Counted from the stretch's first letter, positions 8,502 to 18,217 are shown. The stretch: 64,000 nucleotides of DNA from Bacillus_BA songklensis (GCF_042649685.1 NZ_JBHRZT010000068.1:1-64000), one strand, 5' to 3'. Notes: generated by a model from the letters alone, not told the origin. Numbers and translations are program-made.

Positions 8502-9680
8502 TTACTCATGAATAATGTTTATTTTGGAAGCAGCTTCTTCTGCACGTTGGCGTGCCGTTTCTATTGATGCTGCCGAGTTCAGAACAACAGCCATCCGACG
8601 GCCAACCTTTGTTTCTGGTTTTCCAAAAACCCTCACCTGTGTATTTGGAATGGATAAGCTCTCTTCCAATCCAGAAATTTGGTACGATTTACTTTCCTCC
8701 CATGCTTTAATCGTACGACTGGCACCCGGAGTAATGAGCTGAATATCCGGAATAGGAAATCCTAAAATCGCCCTTACGTGAAGCGCAAATTCTGAAAGAT
8801 CTTGAGTTGCTAAAGTCACCATGCCTGTATCATGCGGCCTTGGTGATACTTCACTAAAATAAATGCGATCTGGTGCAAGAAATAATTCTACGCCAAAAAG
8901 GCCGTATCCACCAAGAGCATCGGTGATTTTTTTTGCAATTTGCTGGGCCTCTTTTACTTGCTCTTCTGTCATCTCGTGCGGCTGCCATGATTCAATATAA
9001 TCGCCGTCTTTTTGAACATGTCCAATCGGGGCACAATACGCTGTTCCTGAAATGGAACGCACTGTTAACAACGTAATTTCTGAATCAAATTGAATAAATT
9101 CTTCTACGATGACTCTTGCTTTCTTGCCTCTTCCTCCTTGAATCGCCTCATTCCATGAGTTTTCTGCATCTTCAAATGAACGGCAAACCGTTTGTCCTTT
9201 TCCAGAGGAACTCATAATTGGTTTAATCACACAAGGGATGCCGATTTCTTGAACAGCTTCTTTCAACTCTTCTAACGTATTGGCAAATGCATACTTTGCG
9301 GTCGGTAGCCCGAGTTCTTCACTGGCCAGCCTGCGAATTCCTTCGCGGTCCATCGTTAAGTTCGCTGCAGTTGCTGTAGGTACAACTCGAAATCCTTCTT
9401 TTTCAAGCTCTATTAGCGTTTCCGTTGCAATCGCTTCAATTTCCGGCACAATAAAATCAGGTTGTTCCTGTTCAATAATATTGCGAAGTTCTTTTCCATC
9501 CAGCATGTCTATTACATAAGAACGGTGTGCAGCCTGCATGGCCGGAGCATGTTCATAACGGTCCACAGCAATCGTTTCAACTCCTAAACGCTGTGCCTCA
9601 ATCACAACTTCCTTTCCTAACTCTCCCGAACCAAGCAGCATCATTTTCTTAGCCTGTTTGCCATAAGGTGCCCCAAACAT
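8502..9680 (-). CDS. purT: Formate-dependent phosphoribosylglycinamide formyltransferase 2
   Basis: ATP-grasp enzyme of the third step of de novo purine synthesis, using formate and ATP to formylate GAR. 392 residues, the normal length. The N-terminal dinucleotide-like MLLGSGELGKEVVIEAQRLG, the central PCVIKPIMSSSGKGQT ATP-binding loop and the FSEVSPRPHDTGMVTLATQ block are diagnostic for PurT. AGGAGGAG precedes the ATG. A promoter (TTGAAA-17-TAATAT) lies at 9714-9742, and an AT-rich block with TGAACATTCG at about 9761-9775 resembles half of a PurR box but misses consensus positions, so PurR control is possible but unproven. It stands alone, divergent from the nitroreductase gene. Confidence 0.95.
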   Translation of the reverse strand: MFGAPYGKQAKKMMLLGSGELGKEVVIEAQRLGVETIAVDRYEHAPAMQAAHRSYVIDMLDGKELRNIIEQEQPDFIVPEIEAIATETLIELEKEGFRVVPTATAANLTMDREGIRRLASEELGLPTAKYAFANTLEELKEAVQEIGIPCVIKPIMSSSGKGQTVCRSFEDAENSWNEAIQGGRGKKARVIVEEFIQFDSEITLLTVRSISGTAYCAPIGHVQKDGDYIESWQPHEMTEEQVKEAQQIAKKITDALGGYGLFGVELFLAPDRIYFSEVSPRPHDTGMVTLATQDLSEFALHVRAILGFPIPDIQLITPGASRTIKAWEESKSYQISGLEESLSIPNTQVRVFGKPETKVGRRMAVVLNSAASIETARQRAEEAASKINIIHE

Positions 9681-9713
9681 ATGTAACTCCTCCTCATTAT
9701 CCGTTATTTCAAC

Positions 9714-9742
9714 ATATTAACTTAGAATAAGCATTGTTTCAA
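9714..9742 (-). promoter_or_regulatory. Probable sigma-A promoter of purT
   Basis: Minus strand TTGAAA (9742-9737), 17-nt spacer, TAATAT (9719-9714), about 35 nt before the purT start codon. Confidence 0.6.
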
Positions 9743-9933
9743 GATTAATATTCATTTAATAACGAATGTTCAATTAATCAAAATAAATAATAATTCGCTT
9801 TTGCGATAAAAGGATTGCTGCAAGAATACAGGATTTCTTCCGGGAACCTTGTCTCCGCTTCTCAAGTTTATTTCTTTGAGAAGAACAGCAAAGTTTAGTA
9901 AAATATAGAAAAAATCAAAGAGGTGTAGCCATC

Positions 9934-10695
9934 TTGAATGAAGTGATCAAAACATTAACAAGCCATCGTTCTTTTCGTCATTATCTGGATAAACCGGTAG
10001 GTGAAAAAGAACTTGAGACAATCGTTCATGCTGCCCAATCCGGACCGTCCTGGATACATGGACAGCAAGTTTCCATCATTGTCGTAAAAGATCCTCATCG
10101 AAAAAAGAAGCTGGCGGAACTTTGCGGAAATCAGGACCATATTAATCAAACTCCTGTCTTTCTTGTCTTTTGTGCCGATTTTTACCGTGCAAAACTGGCC
10201 AGTAAAATGGAAGACGAATCTTTTGAAGCCGCAGATGATGTAGATAGTCTATTAGTTGGGGCAACAGATGTTGGGATAGCTTTGGGAAACGCCATTGCTG
10301 CAGCAGAATCTTTTGGGTTCGGGACAGTGCCGATCGGTGGGATTCGCCGTACACCATTAGCGGTCATTGATCTCTTAGAATTGCCGAAGTATGTGATTCC
10401 GATTTCAGGATTATGTATCGGTTACGGAACAAATGATCCAGGCCTGAATCCTCGTCTGCCGAAAGAAGCATTTTACCATGAAGAAACATACAACCACGAT
10501 CAGATAGAGATCCTTCATCAATATAATGATGTGATGAAGGAACATCGAAAGAAAACAACGAATGGAAGAAGCGACGCAAACTGGACGGAACGCATTGCGA
10601 GCTTTTACCGCAAGTCTCACTATAATAATGCATATCCGGATGTACCAAGTATGCTGAAGCAGCAAGGGTTTACGTGTGAAGATATGAAGGACTGA
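9934..10695 (+). CDS. nfrA: FMN-dependent NAD(P)H nitroreductase, NfrA-like
   Basis: Cytoplasmic flavin reductase/nitroreductase of the NfrA/Frp group, reducing flavins, nitro compounds and possibly disulfide stress products. 253 residues, close to the usual 249. FMN phosphate contacts are in SHRSFRHYLDKPV near residue 10 and GPSWIHGQQ near residue 37; the mid-protein ALGNAIAAAESFGFGTVPIGGIR is the family's hallmark, and ISGLCIGY follows. Start is TTG at 9934 with AGAGGTG upstream. It is transcribed alone and divergently from purT. The TTG start and family are well supported; the physiological substrate is not. Confidence 0.9.
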   Translation: MNEVIKTLTSHRSFRHYLDKPVGEKELETIVHAAQSGPSWIHGQQVSIIVVKDPHRKKKLAELCGNQDHINQTPVFLVFCADFYRAKLASKMEDESFEAADDVDSLLVGATDVGIALGNAIAAAESFGFGTVPIGGIRRTPLAVIDLLELPKYVIPISGLCIGYGTNDPGLNPRLPKEAFYHEETYNHDQIEILHQYNDVMKEHRKKTTNGRSDANWTERIASFYRKSHYNNAYPDVPSMLKQQGFTCEDMKD

Positions 10696-10741
10696 AAAAT
10701 AGGTTGTAAGTTTATGACCCATTACAGGAAATGATAGTATG

Positions 10742-10762
10742 GCCGCCTAAAAAACAGGCGGC
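10742..10762 (+). terminator. Hairpin after nfrA
   Basis: GCCGCCT pairs with AGGCGGC around AAAAAAC, about 45 nt after the nfrA stop. The T-tract that follows (TTACTGTTTT) is imperfect. The remaining ~210 bases to the catalase stop hold nothing I recognise. Confidence 0.55.
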
Positions 10763-10976
10763 TTACTGTTTTCTGATTGAATTGAACAGCCTCCAAGCCA
10801 TTCATTTTGATTAAGTTAATGGCAATCCGATCACGACCAATGTATATGGTTTAAGAACAGGTATCCGCTATGATCAAACGGATACGTGCTAATTGAGAAA
10901 ATGAGAATAAAATTGAGAATGGATATTGAGAAATAAAACTTAATTTCACGATCACTTTAATGTTTTTTAATCTCCC

Positions 10977-12434
10977 TTACACTTCTGGCGGTACGGATAA
11001 ACCAAGTCCCTTTGCGACACGTGTTCCATACTCTGGATCTGCTTTATAGAAGTGCTGAATTTGTCGAAGTTTAATTTCTTCTGTTGTAACGGGTTTCATA
11101 GAGTCAACAATATTTTGAACAAGACGTGTACGTTCTTCTTCACTTAATAGACGATATAAGTCACCAGCCTGAGTATAATGGTCATGATGATCATATGAAA
11201 CGCTATCGGCCACACCGGATATCGCGTAAGCAGCCGGCTTATTTTCAGGTGATTCTGTCGGTCCGCCGAAGCTGTTTGGTTCGTAATATACGGAACCTCC
11301 GCCATTATTGTCAAATCGCATGTGTCCGTCACGCTGGTAGTTATGAACTTCTGCCTTTGGACGATTGATCGGCAGAAGATTATGGTTCACGCCAACACGA
11401 TAACGGTGTGCATCTGCATATGCGAATAGACGGCCCTGCAGCATTTTATCCGGAGAAACGTCGACACCAGGTACTAGTGTTCCGGGAGAGAATGTCGCTT
11501 GCTCCACTTCAGCAAAATAGTTTTCTGGATTTTTATTTAATACCATACGGCCTACTTCGATTAAAGGATAGTCTTTTTGAGACCATACTTTCGTTACATC
11601 GAACGGGTCAAAACGATACGTATTCGCATCTTCTAAAGGCATGATTTGAACATATAGTTTCCACGCAGGGAAATCTCCATTTTCAATCGCATTAAATAAA
11701 TCTTCTGTATGATAATCAGGATTTTCACCAGCAATCTTTGCCGCAACATCTGAAGTCAGGTTTTTAACGCCTTGTTCTGTTTTAAAGTGGTACTTGATCC
11801 ATACGCCTTCACCTTCCGCATTCACCCATTTGAATGTGTGGCTTCCGAAACCATGCATGTGGCGTAAAGTAGCAGGAATACCGCGGTCAGACATTAAGAT
11901 CGTTACTTGATGCAATGATTCAGGTGATAGAGACCAGAAATCCCAAACTGCAGTTGGGTTTTTCAAGTGTGTTTTTGGATCTCTTTTTTGTGTGTGAATA
12001 AAATCAGGGAATTTGATTGCATCGCGAATAAAGAAAACAGGTGTATTATTACCGACTATATCGTAATTCCCATCTTCCGTATAAAATTTGACTGCGAATC
12101 CGCGAGGGTCACGAACTGTATCAGCAGAGCCAAGTTCACCCGCTACTGTAGAGAAGCGAATGAATAACGGTGTGCGTTTCCCTACCTCTGATAAAAATTT
12201 CGCTTTCGTGTATTTCGTTACATCATTTGTTACTTCAAAATAACCATGTGCTCCGGCACCTTTAGCGTGAACCACACGTTCAGGAACTCGTTCTCTATTG
12301 AAATGTGCCAACTTTTCTAGAAGGTGGACATCTTGAATTAATGTTGGACCGCGTGAACCGGCTGTCATTGAGTTTTGGTTATCCCCAACCGGAGCACCCC
12401 AGCTAGTAGTAAGATTGTTCTTGTTTTTACTCAT
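10977..12434 (-). CDS. katA: Vegetative heme catalase KatA
   Basis: Cytoplasmic monofunctional catalase that dismutes hydrogen peroxide. 485 residues, the small-subunit class. The distal His is in RVVHAKGAGAHGYFEV near residue 56, the distal Asn in NNTPVFFIRDA near 129, and the proximal heme Tyr in RLFAYADAHRYR near 339. The N-terminus (TTSWGAPVGDNQNSMTAG) is typical of Bacillus KatA. A perfect PerR operator lies about 70 nt upstream, so peroxide induction through PerR is strongly predicted. Single-gene unit. Confidence 0.97.
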   Translation of the reverse strand: MSKNKNNLTTSWGAPVGDNQNSMTAGSRGPTLIQDVHLLEKLAHFNRERVPERVVHAKGAGAHGYFEVTNDVTKYTKAKFLSEVGKRTPLFIRFSTVAGELGSADTVRDPRGFAVKFYTEDGNYDIVGNNTPVFFIRDAIKFPDFIHTQKRDPKTHLKNPTAVWDFWSLSPESLHQVTILMSDRGIPATLRHMHGFGSHTFKWVNAEGEGVWIKYHFKTEQGVKNLTSDVAAKIAGENPDYHTEDLFNAIENGDFPAWKLYVQIMPLEDANTYRFDPFDVTKVWSQKDYPLIEVGRMVLNKNPENYFAEVEQATFSPGTLVPGVDVSPDKMLQGRLFAYADAHRYRVGVNHNLLPINRPKAEVHNYQRDGHMRFDNNGGGSVYYEPNSFGGPTESPENKPAAYAISGVADSVSYDHHDHYTQAGDLYRLLSEEERTRLVQNIVDSMKPVTTEEIKLRQIQHFYKADPEYGTRVAKGLGLSVPPEV

Positions 12435-12504
12435 AATAGAATCACCTCATAAAATTTTTTGTTATAAAAATAATAACATTTATCAATAAAAAATCAATCT
12501 TTAT

Positions 12505-12519
12505 TTATAATTATTATAA
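12505..12519. promoter_or_regulatory. Perfect PerR box upstream of katA
   Basis: TTATAAT-T-ATTATAA, identical to the 7-1-7 PerR consensus at every position. Peroxide oxidises PerR and relieves repression. A second AT-rich near-repeat (GATTATAATAAAAAATAAT) follows within 35 nt and could hold the promoter -10/-35 or a weaker site. Confidence 0.92.
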
Positions 12520-12691
12520 ATAAAGATTATAATAAAAAATAATAGACAGATTTGAAGATGTGAATCAACCTCCTTATCTAAATTTATGAGGAAATTTCCG
12601 CCAAATCCCTTTTTATGATAAAATTCTCTTATACAACGCACAATTACTACTCACCTTGATGCTGTAAAAATAAAAAGTATGGAGAATTATA

Positions 12692-13480
12692 ATGATGGAC
12701 TACAAAATTTTATTCCTTGACATTGATGGAACGATTTTAAGGCCTGATGATACAATTGAGGATTCCACTAAAAGAGCTATTGCCCAAGTACAGCAGAAAG
12801 ATGTGGAGGTTTTTCTCGCAACAGGCAGGCCGCTGCATGAAATATCCCATATCGGGGATGAGCTGAACATCCGCTCTTTCATCGGTTATAACGGCGCTTA
12901 TGCCATCCATAAGGGGAAAGATGTATTTAAAGAACCGATGGACACCAGTATTGTAGAGCACTTTGTCAACATCGCCAAACAGCATGGCCATGAAGTGATC
13001 ATGTATACAAACGAAAAAAATGTGTTCACTTCTTTGGATGTTCCCATCATGAAGGAGTTCATCAAGCGATTTCATTTACGCAAAAACGCGCTGTTGACTC
13101 CGGGTATCGTCAACGACATTTTAGGGATGACTCTTGTCAACTTGAGTGAGAACGAACCTGCACTATATGAAAAGTACGATAACATCCATTTATCACAAGT
13201 AAATTTAGAGGGATTCCGTCATAGCTATGATGTCATAAGAGACAACGTCAACAAAGGATTCGCCGTGGAAATGATATTGGAACTTCTCAACATTCCAAAA
13301 GAAAGCGCCATTGCCTTTGGCGATGGAATGAATGACAAAGAAATGCTTAAGGCTGTAGGGGAGGGCTTTGCGATGGGAAACGGGCATCCCGACCTTTTCG
13401 CTTACGCCAAACATAAAACAACAGAAGTAACGAATTCGGGCATCTATAACGGATTAAAATCACTCGGACTGGTTCATTAA
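12692..13480 (+). CDS. Cof-type HAD hydrolase (YkrA-like)
   Basis: Haloacid-dehalogenase superfamily phosphatase with a C2B cap, probably acting on sugar phosphates or a coenzyme such as PLP or FMN. 262 residues. Motif I is LFLDIDGTI with the nucleophilic Asp at about residue 10, motif II LATGRPLHE, motif III Lys in NKGFAVEMIL, motif IV AFGDGMNDKEML. All catalytic residues are intact. A GGAG lies before the ATG. It converges on the M20 hydrolase gene and shares a bidirectional terminator. The substrate cannot be told from sequence. Confidence 0.88.
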   Translation: MMDYKILFLDIDGTILRPDDTIEDSTKRAIAQVQQKDVEVFLATGRPLHEISHIGDELNIRSFIGYNGAYAIHKGKDVFKEPMDTSIVEHFVNIAKQHGHEVIMYTNEKNVFTSLDVPIMKEFIKRFHLRKNALLTPGIVNDILGMTLVNLSENEPALYEKYDNIHLSQVNLEGFRHSYDVIRDNVNKGFAVEMILELLNIPKESAIAFGDGMNDKEMLKAVGEGFAMGNGHPDLFAYAKHKTTEVTNSGIYNGLKSLGLVH

Positions 13481-13508
13481 GAAAAGCGGAGACGACTGCC
13501 CAAAAGAA

Positions 13509-13543
13509 ACAAGGTCTTCTCTCGTTTTGGAGAAGACCTTGTT
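13509..13543. terminator. Bidirectional terminator between convergent genes
   Basis: ACAAGGTCTTCT pairs with AGAAGACCTTGT, with TTTAT on the plus side; it can end both the HAD gene and the converging M20 hydrolase gene. Confidence 0.8.
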
Positions 13544-13589
13544 TATCACTTATTTTTATCTATCATTTTAAAAATTTAAGCTTGTATTC

Positions 13590-14822
13590 TTATCTAGACA
13601 GCATCGTTAAAACCGTATCCAAGAGTATGTTTACTCCCTTTTCACAATCTTCCCAAGTGGTAAGCTCTTCTTCACAATGGCTTTTTCCGTTTATACTTGG
13701 AACAAAAACCATGGCGGATGGTATATAGCTGGCTATGAATTGGGCGTCATGCCCGGCCCCGCTCACCATTCTTTTATGCGAATACCCTAATGACTCCGCA
13801 GATTGCTCCAGCAGATTGCAAATGTCTTCTTTGAACCAAACGGTATCCCGCCCCCATAGCTTTGTCGTTTTTACCTCGCAGCCCTCATTCAATGATGATT
13901 GCGGAAGCCCTTGTATGATTTCCTCAACCAGGCTGATAATCTCCGGGTTTTTATGTCTTGCTTCCAGCGAAAACACAACTTTATTTGGAATAACCGTGTG
14001 GATATTCGGGAGAACGTTCACCCTTCCGATTGTGTACACTAATTCATGATCAATCGCACCCAATCGTTTACGAATCTCAGTTATTAAGTTATTTGCCGTA
14101 AAAAGGGCATCTTTTCTCATATCCATAGGGGTTGTCCCTGCATGATCGGATTCCCCTGTTATTTCAATCTCATAGCATACCATCCCGACTACACATTCAA
14201 CGACACCAATCGAAAGAGACTCTCTTTCAAGAATGGGTCCTTGTTCAATATGTAATTCCAAGAAGGCTGCAGCCTCTTTCAGGCGATTCTCTGCTTCCCC
14301 TGCGTACCCGATGGAGTTCAGGGCTTCCTCGAATGTGACTCCAGTTGAATCCGTTTTTCTCAACATGGCCGCCTTTTCAAATTTCCCCGAGAGGACACCC
14401 GATGCCATCATGGAAGGTTCAAATCTGGCACCCTCTTCATTTGTAAAGTTAACAATCGTGATGGGAATCTGCGGTTTAATATTGTTCTCTACGAGTGTTC
14501 TGACCACCTCTAGGCCAGCCACAACCCCCAACACTCCATCAAAGCGGCCGCCTTTTTTGACCGTATCCAAATGTGAACCAAGGACAATAGGAGATTTATC
14601 CTCGACACCTTCAAGAGTGACATAAATACATCCCATATCATCAACCTTGACTGACATACCTAATTCTTCACAACAAGCACAAAAGTAATCCCTGACTAAA
14701 CGATCCTCATCCGATAACGATAGCCTCGTTACTCCATTGTTTTCTGTACGGCCATAGTTTGCAAATCGTTCAAGCTCATTTTTTAGTCTTACACCATTAA
14801 TCAATAACTTTTGTCGTTGCAT
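13590..14822 (-). CDS. M20 family Zn amidohydrolase (N-carbamoyl-L-amino acid hydrolase / allantoate amidohydrolase type)
   Basis: Cytoplasmic di-metal amidase hydrolysing an N-carbamoyl or ureido group. 410 residues, normal length. Metal ligands: GSHLDTVKKGGRFDGVLG (His and Asp) near residue 80, NEEGARF (Glu pair) near 127, H in LELHIEQGP near 192 and a late HCEEELT. The dimerisation lid carries GESDHAGTTPM and the region SGAGHDAQF, both typical of HyuC/AllC/beta-ureidopropionase enzymes. A GAGTGG site precedes the ATG weakly. No other purine- or pyrimidine-catabolic genes lie nearby, so it cannot be assigned to allantoate, carbamoyl amino acids or beta-ureidopropionate. Single gene. Confidence 0.87.
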   Translation of the reverse strand: MQRQKLLINGVRLKNELERFANYGRTENNGVTRLSLSDEDRLVRDYFCACCEELGMSVKVDDMGCIYVTLEGVEDKSPIVLGSHLDTVKKGGRFDGVLGVVAGLEVVRTLVENNIKPQIPITIVNFTNEEGARFEPSMMASGVLSGKFEKAAMLRKTDSTGVTFEEALNSIGYAGEAENRLKEAAAFLELHIEQGPILERESLSIGVVECVVGMVCYEIEITGESDHAGTTPMDMRKDALFTANNLITEIRKRLGAIDHELVYTIGRVNVLPNIHTVIPNKVVFSLEARHKNPEIISLVEEIIQGLPQSSLNEGCEVKTTKLWGRDTVWFKEDICNLLEQSAESLGYSHKRMVSGAGHDAQFIASYIPSAMVFVPSINGKSHCEEELTTWEDCEKGVNILLDTVLTMLSR

Positions 14823-14999
14823 TCAACCACTCCTTTTCAATAGTTAGGGGTTCATTAGATATGCCTTTCTTTGATGGCTATTTAATTAATATTACATGAA
14901 AAATGATTTAATCCTGCTTGTTTGTCACTTTACCTATTAAACTTTTTTTAATGTAGTAGTTTTCCCTATCCCAAAAATCGATAAGTAAGGTTTTCTTTC

Positions 15000-15080
15000 T
15001 ATATGAATTCACATAAAGAATCGGACATGAGCAAAAAAAAACGCCCATGTCCCATTCTTTACGCATAAGAGGCTGCCAAG
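15000..15080 (+). repeat. Dispersed two-hairpin element, copy A (second hairpin degraded)
   Basis: Begins with TATATGAATTCACAT (one change from the family end TATATRAATCCACAT). Hairpin 1 is AAAGAAT-C-GGACATG paired with CATGTCC-C-ATTCTTT; the linker TTTACGCATAAG follows. The second hairpin starts (AGGCTGCC) but its right arm is not kept. It lies downstream of the sensor kinase gene and upstream of the M20 hydrolase gene. Of the ~290-base gap only this element is notable. Confidence 0.85.
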
Positions 15081-15113
15081 CTCCCCGGATGCTGCTTGCA
15101 TCATGAACAAAGC

Positions 15114-16352
15114 TTACAAAGCCTGAGTTTCTGTCTTGGGAATAAAAACGGAAAATTGCGTTCCTTTCCCTTTTGTACTTTTCACTTCGATCTTTCCTTT
15201 ATTTTTCTCTACAATATTGTAGCAGACCATTAATCCGATACCCGTCCCTCGATCCTTTAGTGAATAGAAAGGGGTTCCTAGTCTTTTCATCTCTTCTTCC
15301 GTCATCCCTATTCCAGTATCAATCACGTCAATAATAACAAACTTGTCGTTCTGCTTTGAATTTATTGTTATCGTTCCTTCTTCTTCTATTGCATCCATTG
15401 CTTCAATCGCATTTTTAATCAAGTTTATTAATACTTGCTTTAACTCAATCATATTGGTCTTAACATAAAGAGAGTCTTCTAACGCAGTTTGAAATTTAAT
15501 ATTATTCAATAAAGCATACGATGAGAGCAAGTCGATGATTTGCTGGATTTGCTGTTTTAAATCAAGCATTTCAACATGGTAAACATCGGGCTTAGCTAAG
15601 GACAAGAAGTCACTGATGATCGCTTGTGTATGGTCTACCTCCAGAATCATTTGCCGTAGATATTCTCTTTCGTTCTCAGTAAATGAGGGCTTTTCTTGAA
15701 ACAGCTGTAAAAACCCCCTTACTACCGTGAGCGGATTCCGTATTTCATGCGCTATAGATGCAGCTAATTGCCCGATTGAATGCAGTCGTTCCGTACGTTG
15801 AATTTCCTGATGATATCGCCCTAATTTTTCCATTCTTTTTAACGTTAGAAAAAACATAAAGGCAAGGATAATTTGACAAGCCCAAAAATTGACCAAGTTT
15901 CCAATTACATCTTCAGATAAATACGCATACTTCTGCTTAAGGGGTGGATATTCGGTAACCCACAGTAATAAAATAGTTCCTCCGACCATATTAAACGTGG
16001 CTAGAAACCAAAACATTTTTTTACTGAATATGATAATGGCAGCAGCGGGAAGAATGGAAATTAGAGTAATCATAGATGACGTTTGAGGGAATAAAAAAAA
16101 GAGAGCATAAAAATAAATGGTGACTGAAGAAATTAACACTCCCTTTAGTAACTCAGATTCCCTTTTAGGATATAAAATTAAGATTACAAAAACGATTCCT
16201 GCAAAAAATGCATGAATAATAAACGGGGTCTTATTTTTGTCTGTTTCAAAAAATGTGATTAATAAGCCTATTAACATTAAAAGCCCGGCCACTATAATAA
16301 AACTCTTATAGACTTTTAAGTTTTTTTCATTTTTAACACTAAATTCTTTCAT
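15114..16352 (-). CDS. Membrane sensor histidine kinase, sporulation KinB-like
   Basis: Autokinase with six predicted membrane helices in the first ~185 residues and no extracellular sensor domain, then HisKA and HATPase_c. The H-box is AASIAHEIRNPLTVVRGFLQL with phospho-acceptor His near residue 202; N-box NLIKNAIEAM, G1 DTGIGM, F-box and G2 GTGIGLMV are all present, so it should be active. 412 residues. The architecture matches KinB of Bacillus, which feeds the Spo0F/Spo0B phosphorelay. No response regulator gene is adjacent, as expected for an orphan phosphorelay kinase. Which sporulation kinase it is orthologous to is not certain. Confidence 0.82.
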   Translation of the reverse strand: MKEFSVKNEKNLKVYKSFIIVAGLLMLIGLLITFFETDKNKTPFIIHAFFAGIVFVILILYPKRESELLKGVLISSVTIYFYALFFLFPQTSSMITLISILPAAAIIIFSKKMFWFLATFNMVGGTILLLWVTEYPPLKQKYAYLSEDVIGNLVNFWACQIILAFMFFLTLKRMEKLGRYHQEIQRTERLHSIGQLAASIAHEIRNPLTVVRGFLQLFQEKPSFTENEREYLRQMILEVDHTQAIISDFLSLAKPDVYHVEMLDLKQQIQQIIDLLSSYALLNNIKFQTALEDSLYVKTNMIELKQVLINLIKNAIEAMDAIEEEGTITINSKQNDKFVIIDVIDTGIGMTEEEMKRLGTPFYSLKDRGTGIGLMVCYNIVEKNKGKIEVKSTKGKGTQFSVFIPKTETQAL

Positions 16353-16667
16353 GGTTTGTATCCATCTCCACCTCTATCAATACACCCTGTTACTCTTCAT
16401 CAAATAGGGAAGATCCTAAATGCCCTCTAAAGTTTCCCACCAATTATTACCGTTTTTAGTATAGATTATGTTTTACCTTCTGGCAATAATGAGCTATTTA
16501 GACATAACGGGAAAACACTAGTCACTCATCCCACTCGCAGTAGATGACAATGCTTGCAGCTGTTATTTGCGCCCGTCTTGGAAATCGATTACATGGTTTC
16601 AGTCCCTTTGGACATACTGTGTATGTATCTTCTATAACGATGCTAACATTGACGAGGAGGAATTCAT

Positions 16668-16967
16668 ATGCCAAACCAAAATCAATTCACGAACTCTACA
16701 ACTGCTCCTTCTGTGCAGGAGACAATGGAAGATATTTGGCGCACAACTTGTCGGACATGGCAAAACTGTAATGCCTCTACCGTTCAGTCTTTCTTATCCC
16801 AGTGCCAGGAGCAGAACATTGACCCACAGTTTTGTATGAGCTGGGTTGAAAAACATCGTGATAAGATTCCAAACTGGTCAACTGTTTCTGATGTAACTCT
16901 TAAATGGGTGAATCAACATACTTCTACTGGTTCTCCTATTCTTAAGCCAGAGCAGAACATTCACTAA
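16668..16967 (+). CDS. Hypothetical small protein, unknown function
   Basis: 99 residues, not recognised. GAGGAGGAATTC precedes the ATG, an unusually strong ribosome binding site. The product is hydrophilic, rich in Gln, Asn, Ser and Thr, with three Trp, four Cys (including TCRTWQNC and SQCQEQN) and no signal peptide or membrane segment. The Gln/Asn-rich ends with a folded-looking centre (SWVEKHRDKIPNW) recall small spore or stress proteins, but that is only an impression. It stands alone between the kinase promoter region and a terminator at 17115, so it is a monocistronic gene. Confidence 0.6.
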   Translation: MPNQNQFTNSTTAPSVQETMEDIWRTTCRTWQNCNASTVQSFLSQCQEQNIDPQFCMSWVEKHRDKIPNWSTVSDVTLKWVNQHTSTGSPILKPEQNIH

Positions 16968-17114
16968 AAATAAATAGGGGCCCGTTTGGCTCTCCTGCAT
17001 GCGCGGGAAACATCAAAACCAATGGCCCATGTCGTAATGAGTGACTGGGAATCAAACTAAATTCGAAAGATCAGCGGGAACGATGTCAATTGGTTAAAAA
17101 CCATCAATGTTAGG

Positions 17115-17152
17115 AAAAAAGAACACCGGTGTTTCACCAATGTTCTTTTTTC
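17115..17152 (+). terminator. Terminator after the hypothetical small gene
   Basis: AAAAAAGAACA...TGTTCTTTTTT with an inner CCGGTG/CACC; symmetric A and T tracts, so it may work in both directions. Confidence 0.7.
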
Positions 17153-17279
17153 TTTATATAAAATAAGAATCAAGCTTATGCATCCGATGCTTCAAGTCAT
17201 ATTACGGAAACGGAAATCTTTAATGAAAGGACCCGTCAATAAAATTCTTGATTTTACTGGATTCCCATAACGGGCCTTT

Positions 17280-17762
17280 TCAATCGATTCTTATGATGCT
17301 AAAATCAGAAGTTACGATCCATATGCCTTTGTCAAAAGGATGATTTTTTAAATCTAATGAATTCTTAACCTGCTCAACATTTAGATTCCACGATTTAGAG
17401 GACATATGCCTGACAACTAATGCTACGTTTTTGCCATACTTTTTTAAAAGCTTTTTATTAATGACATCTATTAAAATAATAAGAGATTCGTCTTCACCAT
17501 TCTTTACAGTCCCCTTTCTTGGTTGGGCTGTAGGCTTTTTCTTTGTTCTGCCTAATAAAAAGGGGATTTCTCCTTTTATGTCTTCATGCAATGTGATTTC
17601 CAGATAAAGTTCTGCATTCGTTAGACGATCCTTGCATTTTATATCAGGAATATCGGATAACTCCATTATTTGATAATCAGTTTTAAATTGGTTATTGTAT
17701 AGACTTAAAAAAACGAAAGCACAATCATACTCAATGGCCTGTTTCCTGTTTTTTGGCTTCAA
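17280..17762 (-). CDS. Hypothetical protein, unknown function
   Basis: About 160 residues, not recognised. I prefer TTG 17762 as start because GAGAGGGGG precedes it closely; an ATG exists at 17783. The protein is basic and mixed alpha/beta, with DIKCKDRLTNAELYLEIT near residue 50 and a hydrophobic strand ESLIILIDVINKKLLKKYG. The pattern Asp...Glu-x-(hydrophobic) resembles the core strand of PD-(D/E)XK nucleases, but the Lys spacing is not convincing, so no function is claimed. It has no nearby partner genes; the next region upstream carries nuclease-like debris. Confidence 0.55.
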   Translation of the reverse strand: MKPKNRKQAIEYDCAFVFLSLYNNQFKTDYQIMELSDIPDIKCKDRLTNAELYLEITLHEDIKGEIPFLLGRTKKKPTAQPRKGTVKNGEDESLIILIDVINKKLLKKYGKNVALVVRHMSSKSWNLNVEQVKNSLDLKNHPFDKGIWIVTSDFSIIRID

Positions 17763-17835
17763 CGAATCCCCCTCTCTCTCCATATTGCTTTTTTACCTGT
17801 TACTTCTATAATTATGATTCATGATTAAACCGGCT

Positions 17836-18150
17836 CATTTCTCACCAACACTTAATAACATTTTCCCTCTTTGCCTTTCAGCATATTTCATTGCACCTTT
17901 AGTGAGATCGGATACAGCAATAAACATTCCTTAACTGTTACTGTATGAACTTCCAGCTTCTTATATGTCCCATTGAACTACCCACCACTTCTTTTAACCA
18001 TACGAACTCTTTCCTGAGTGATGGATATTAAACAGGTTCCTACTCCCAAAACAGACCCTATGGGGATGAAGGACCTTTGGTAAAGCAGTGGAAGAAGAAG
18101 TAATAATAAATACCCCCGGCCATTCATTCATATCTCCCTCTCGAAACACA
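17836..18150 (-). pseudogene. Possible debris of a membrane-anchored Mrr-like restriction endonuclease
   Basis: Short in-frame pieces on the minus strand look like ends of one protein: a hydrophobic YLLLLLPLLYQRSFIPIG stretch followed by VRMVKRSGG, and then GMFIAVSDLTKGAMKYAERQ, which resembles the last strand and helix of Mrr-type nuclease domains. The catalytic centre is missing and frames change. The evidence is thin. The remaining sequence between 17784 and 18217 shows nothing else. Confidence 0.25.
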
Positions 18151-18217
18151 AATATATGTGGTTTGGAAGCGTAGCCCCTGTTGCGGCTTTAATCTGATTT
18201 TGGTATCCCTTCGAAAT

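Noticed and set aside
9761..9800. PurR box upstream of purT
   Set aside because: TGAACATTCG and a GCGAATTAT block resemble PurBox halves but each misses two consensus positions; not strong enough to list as a feature.
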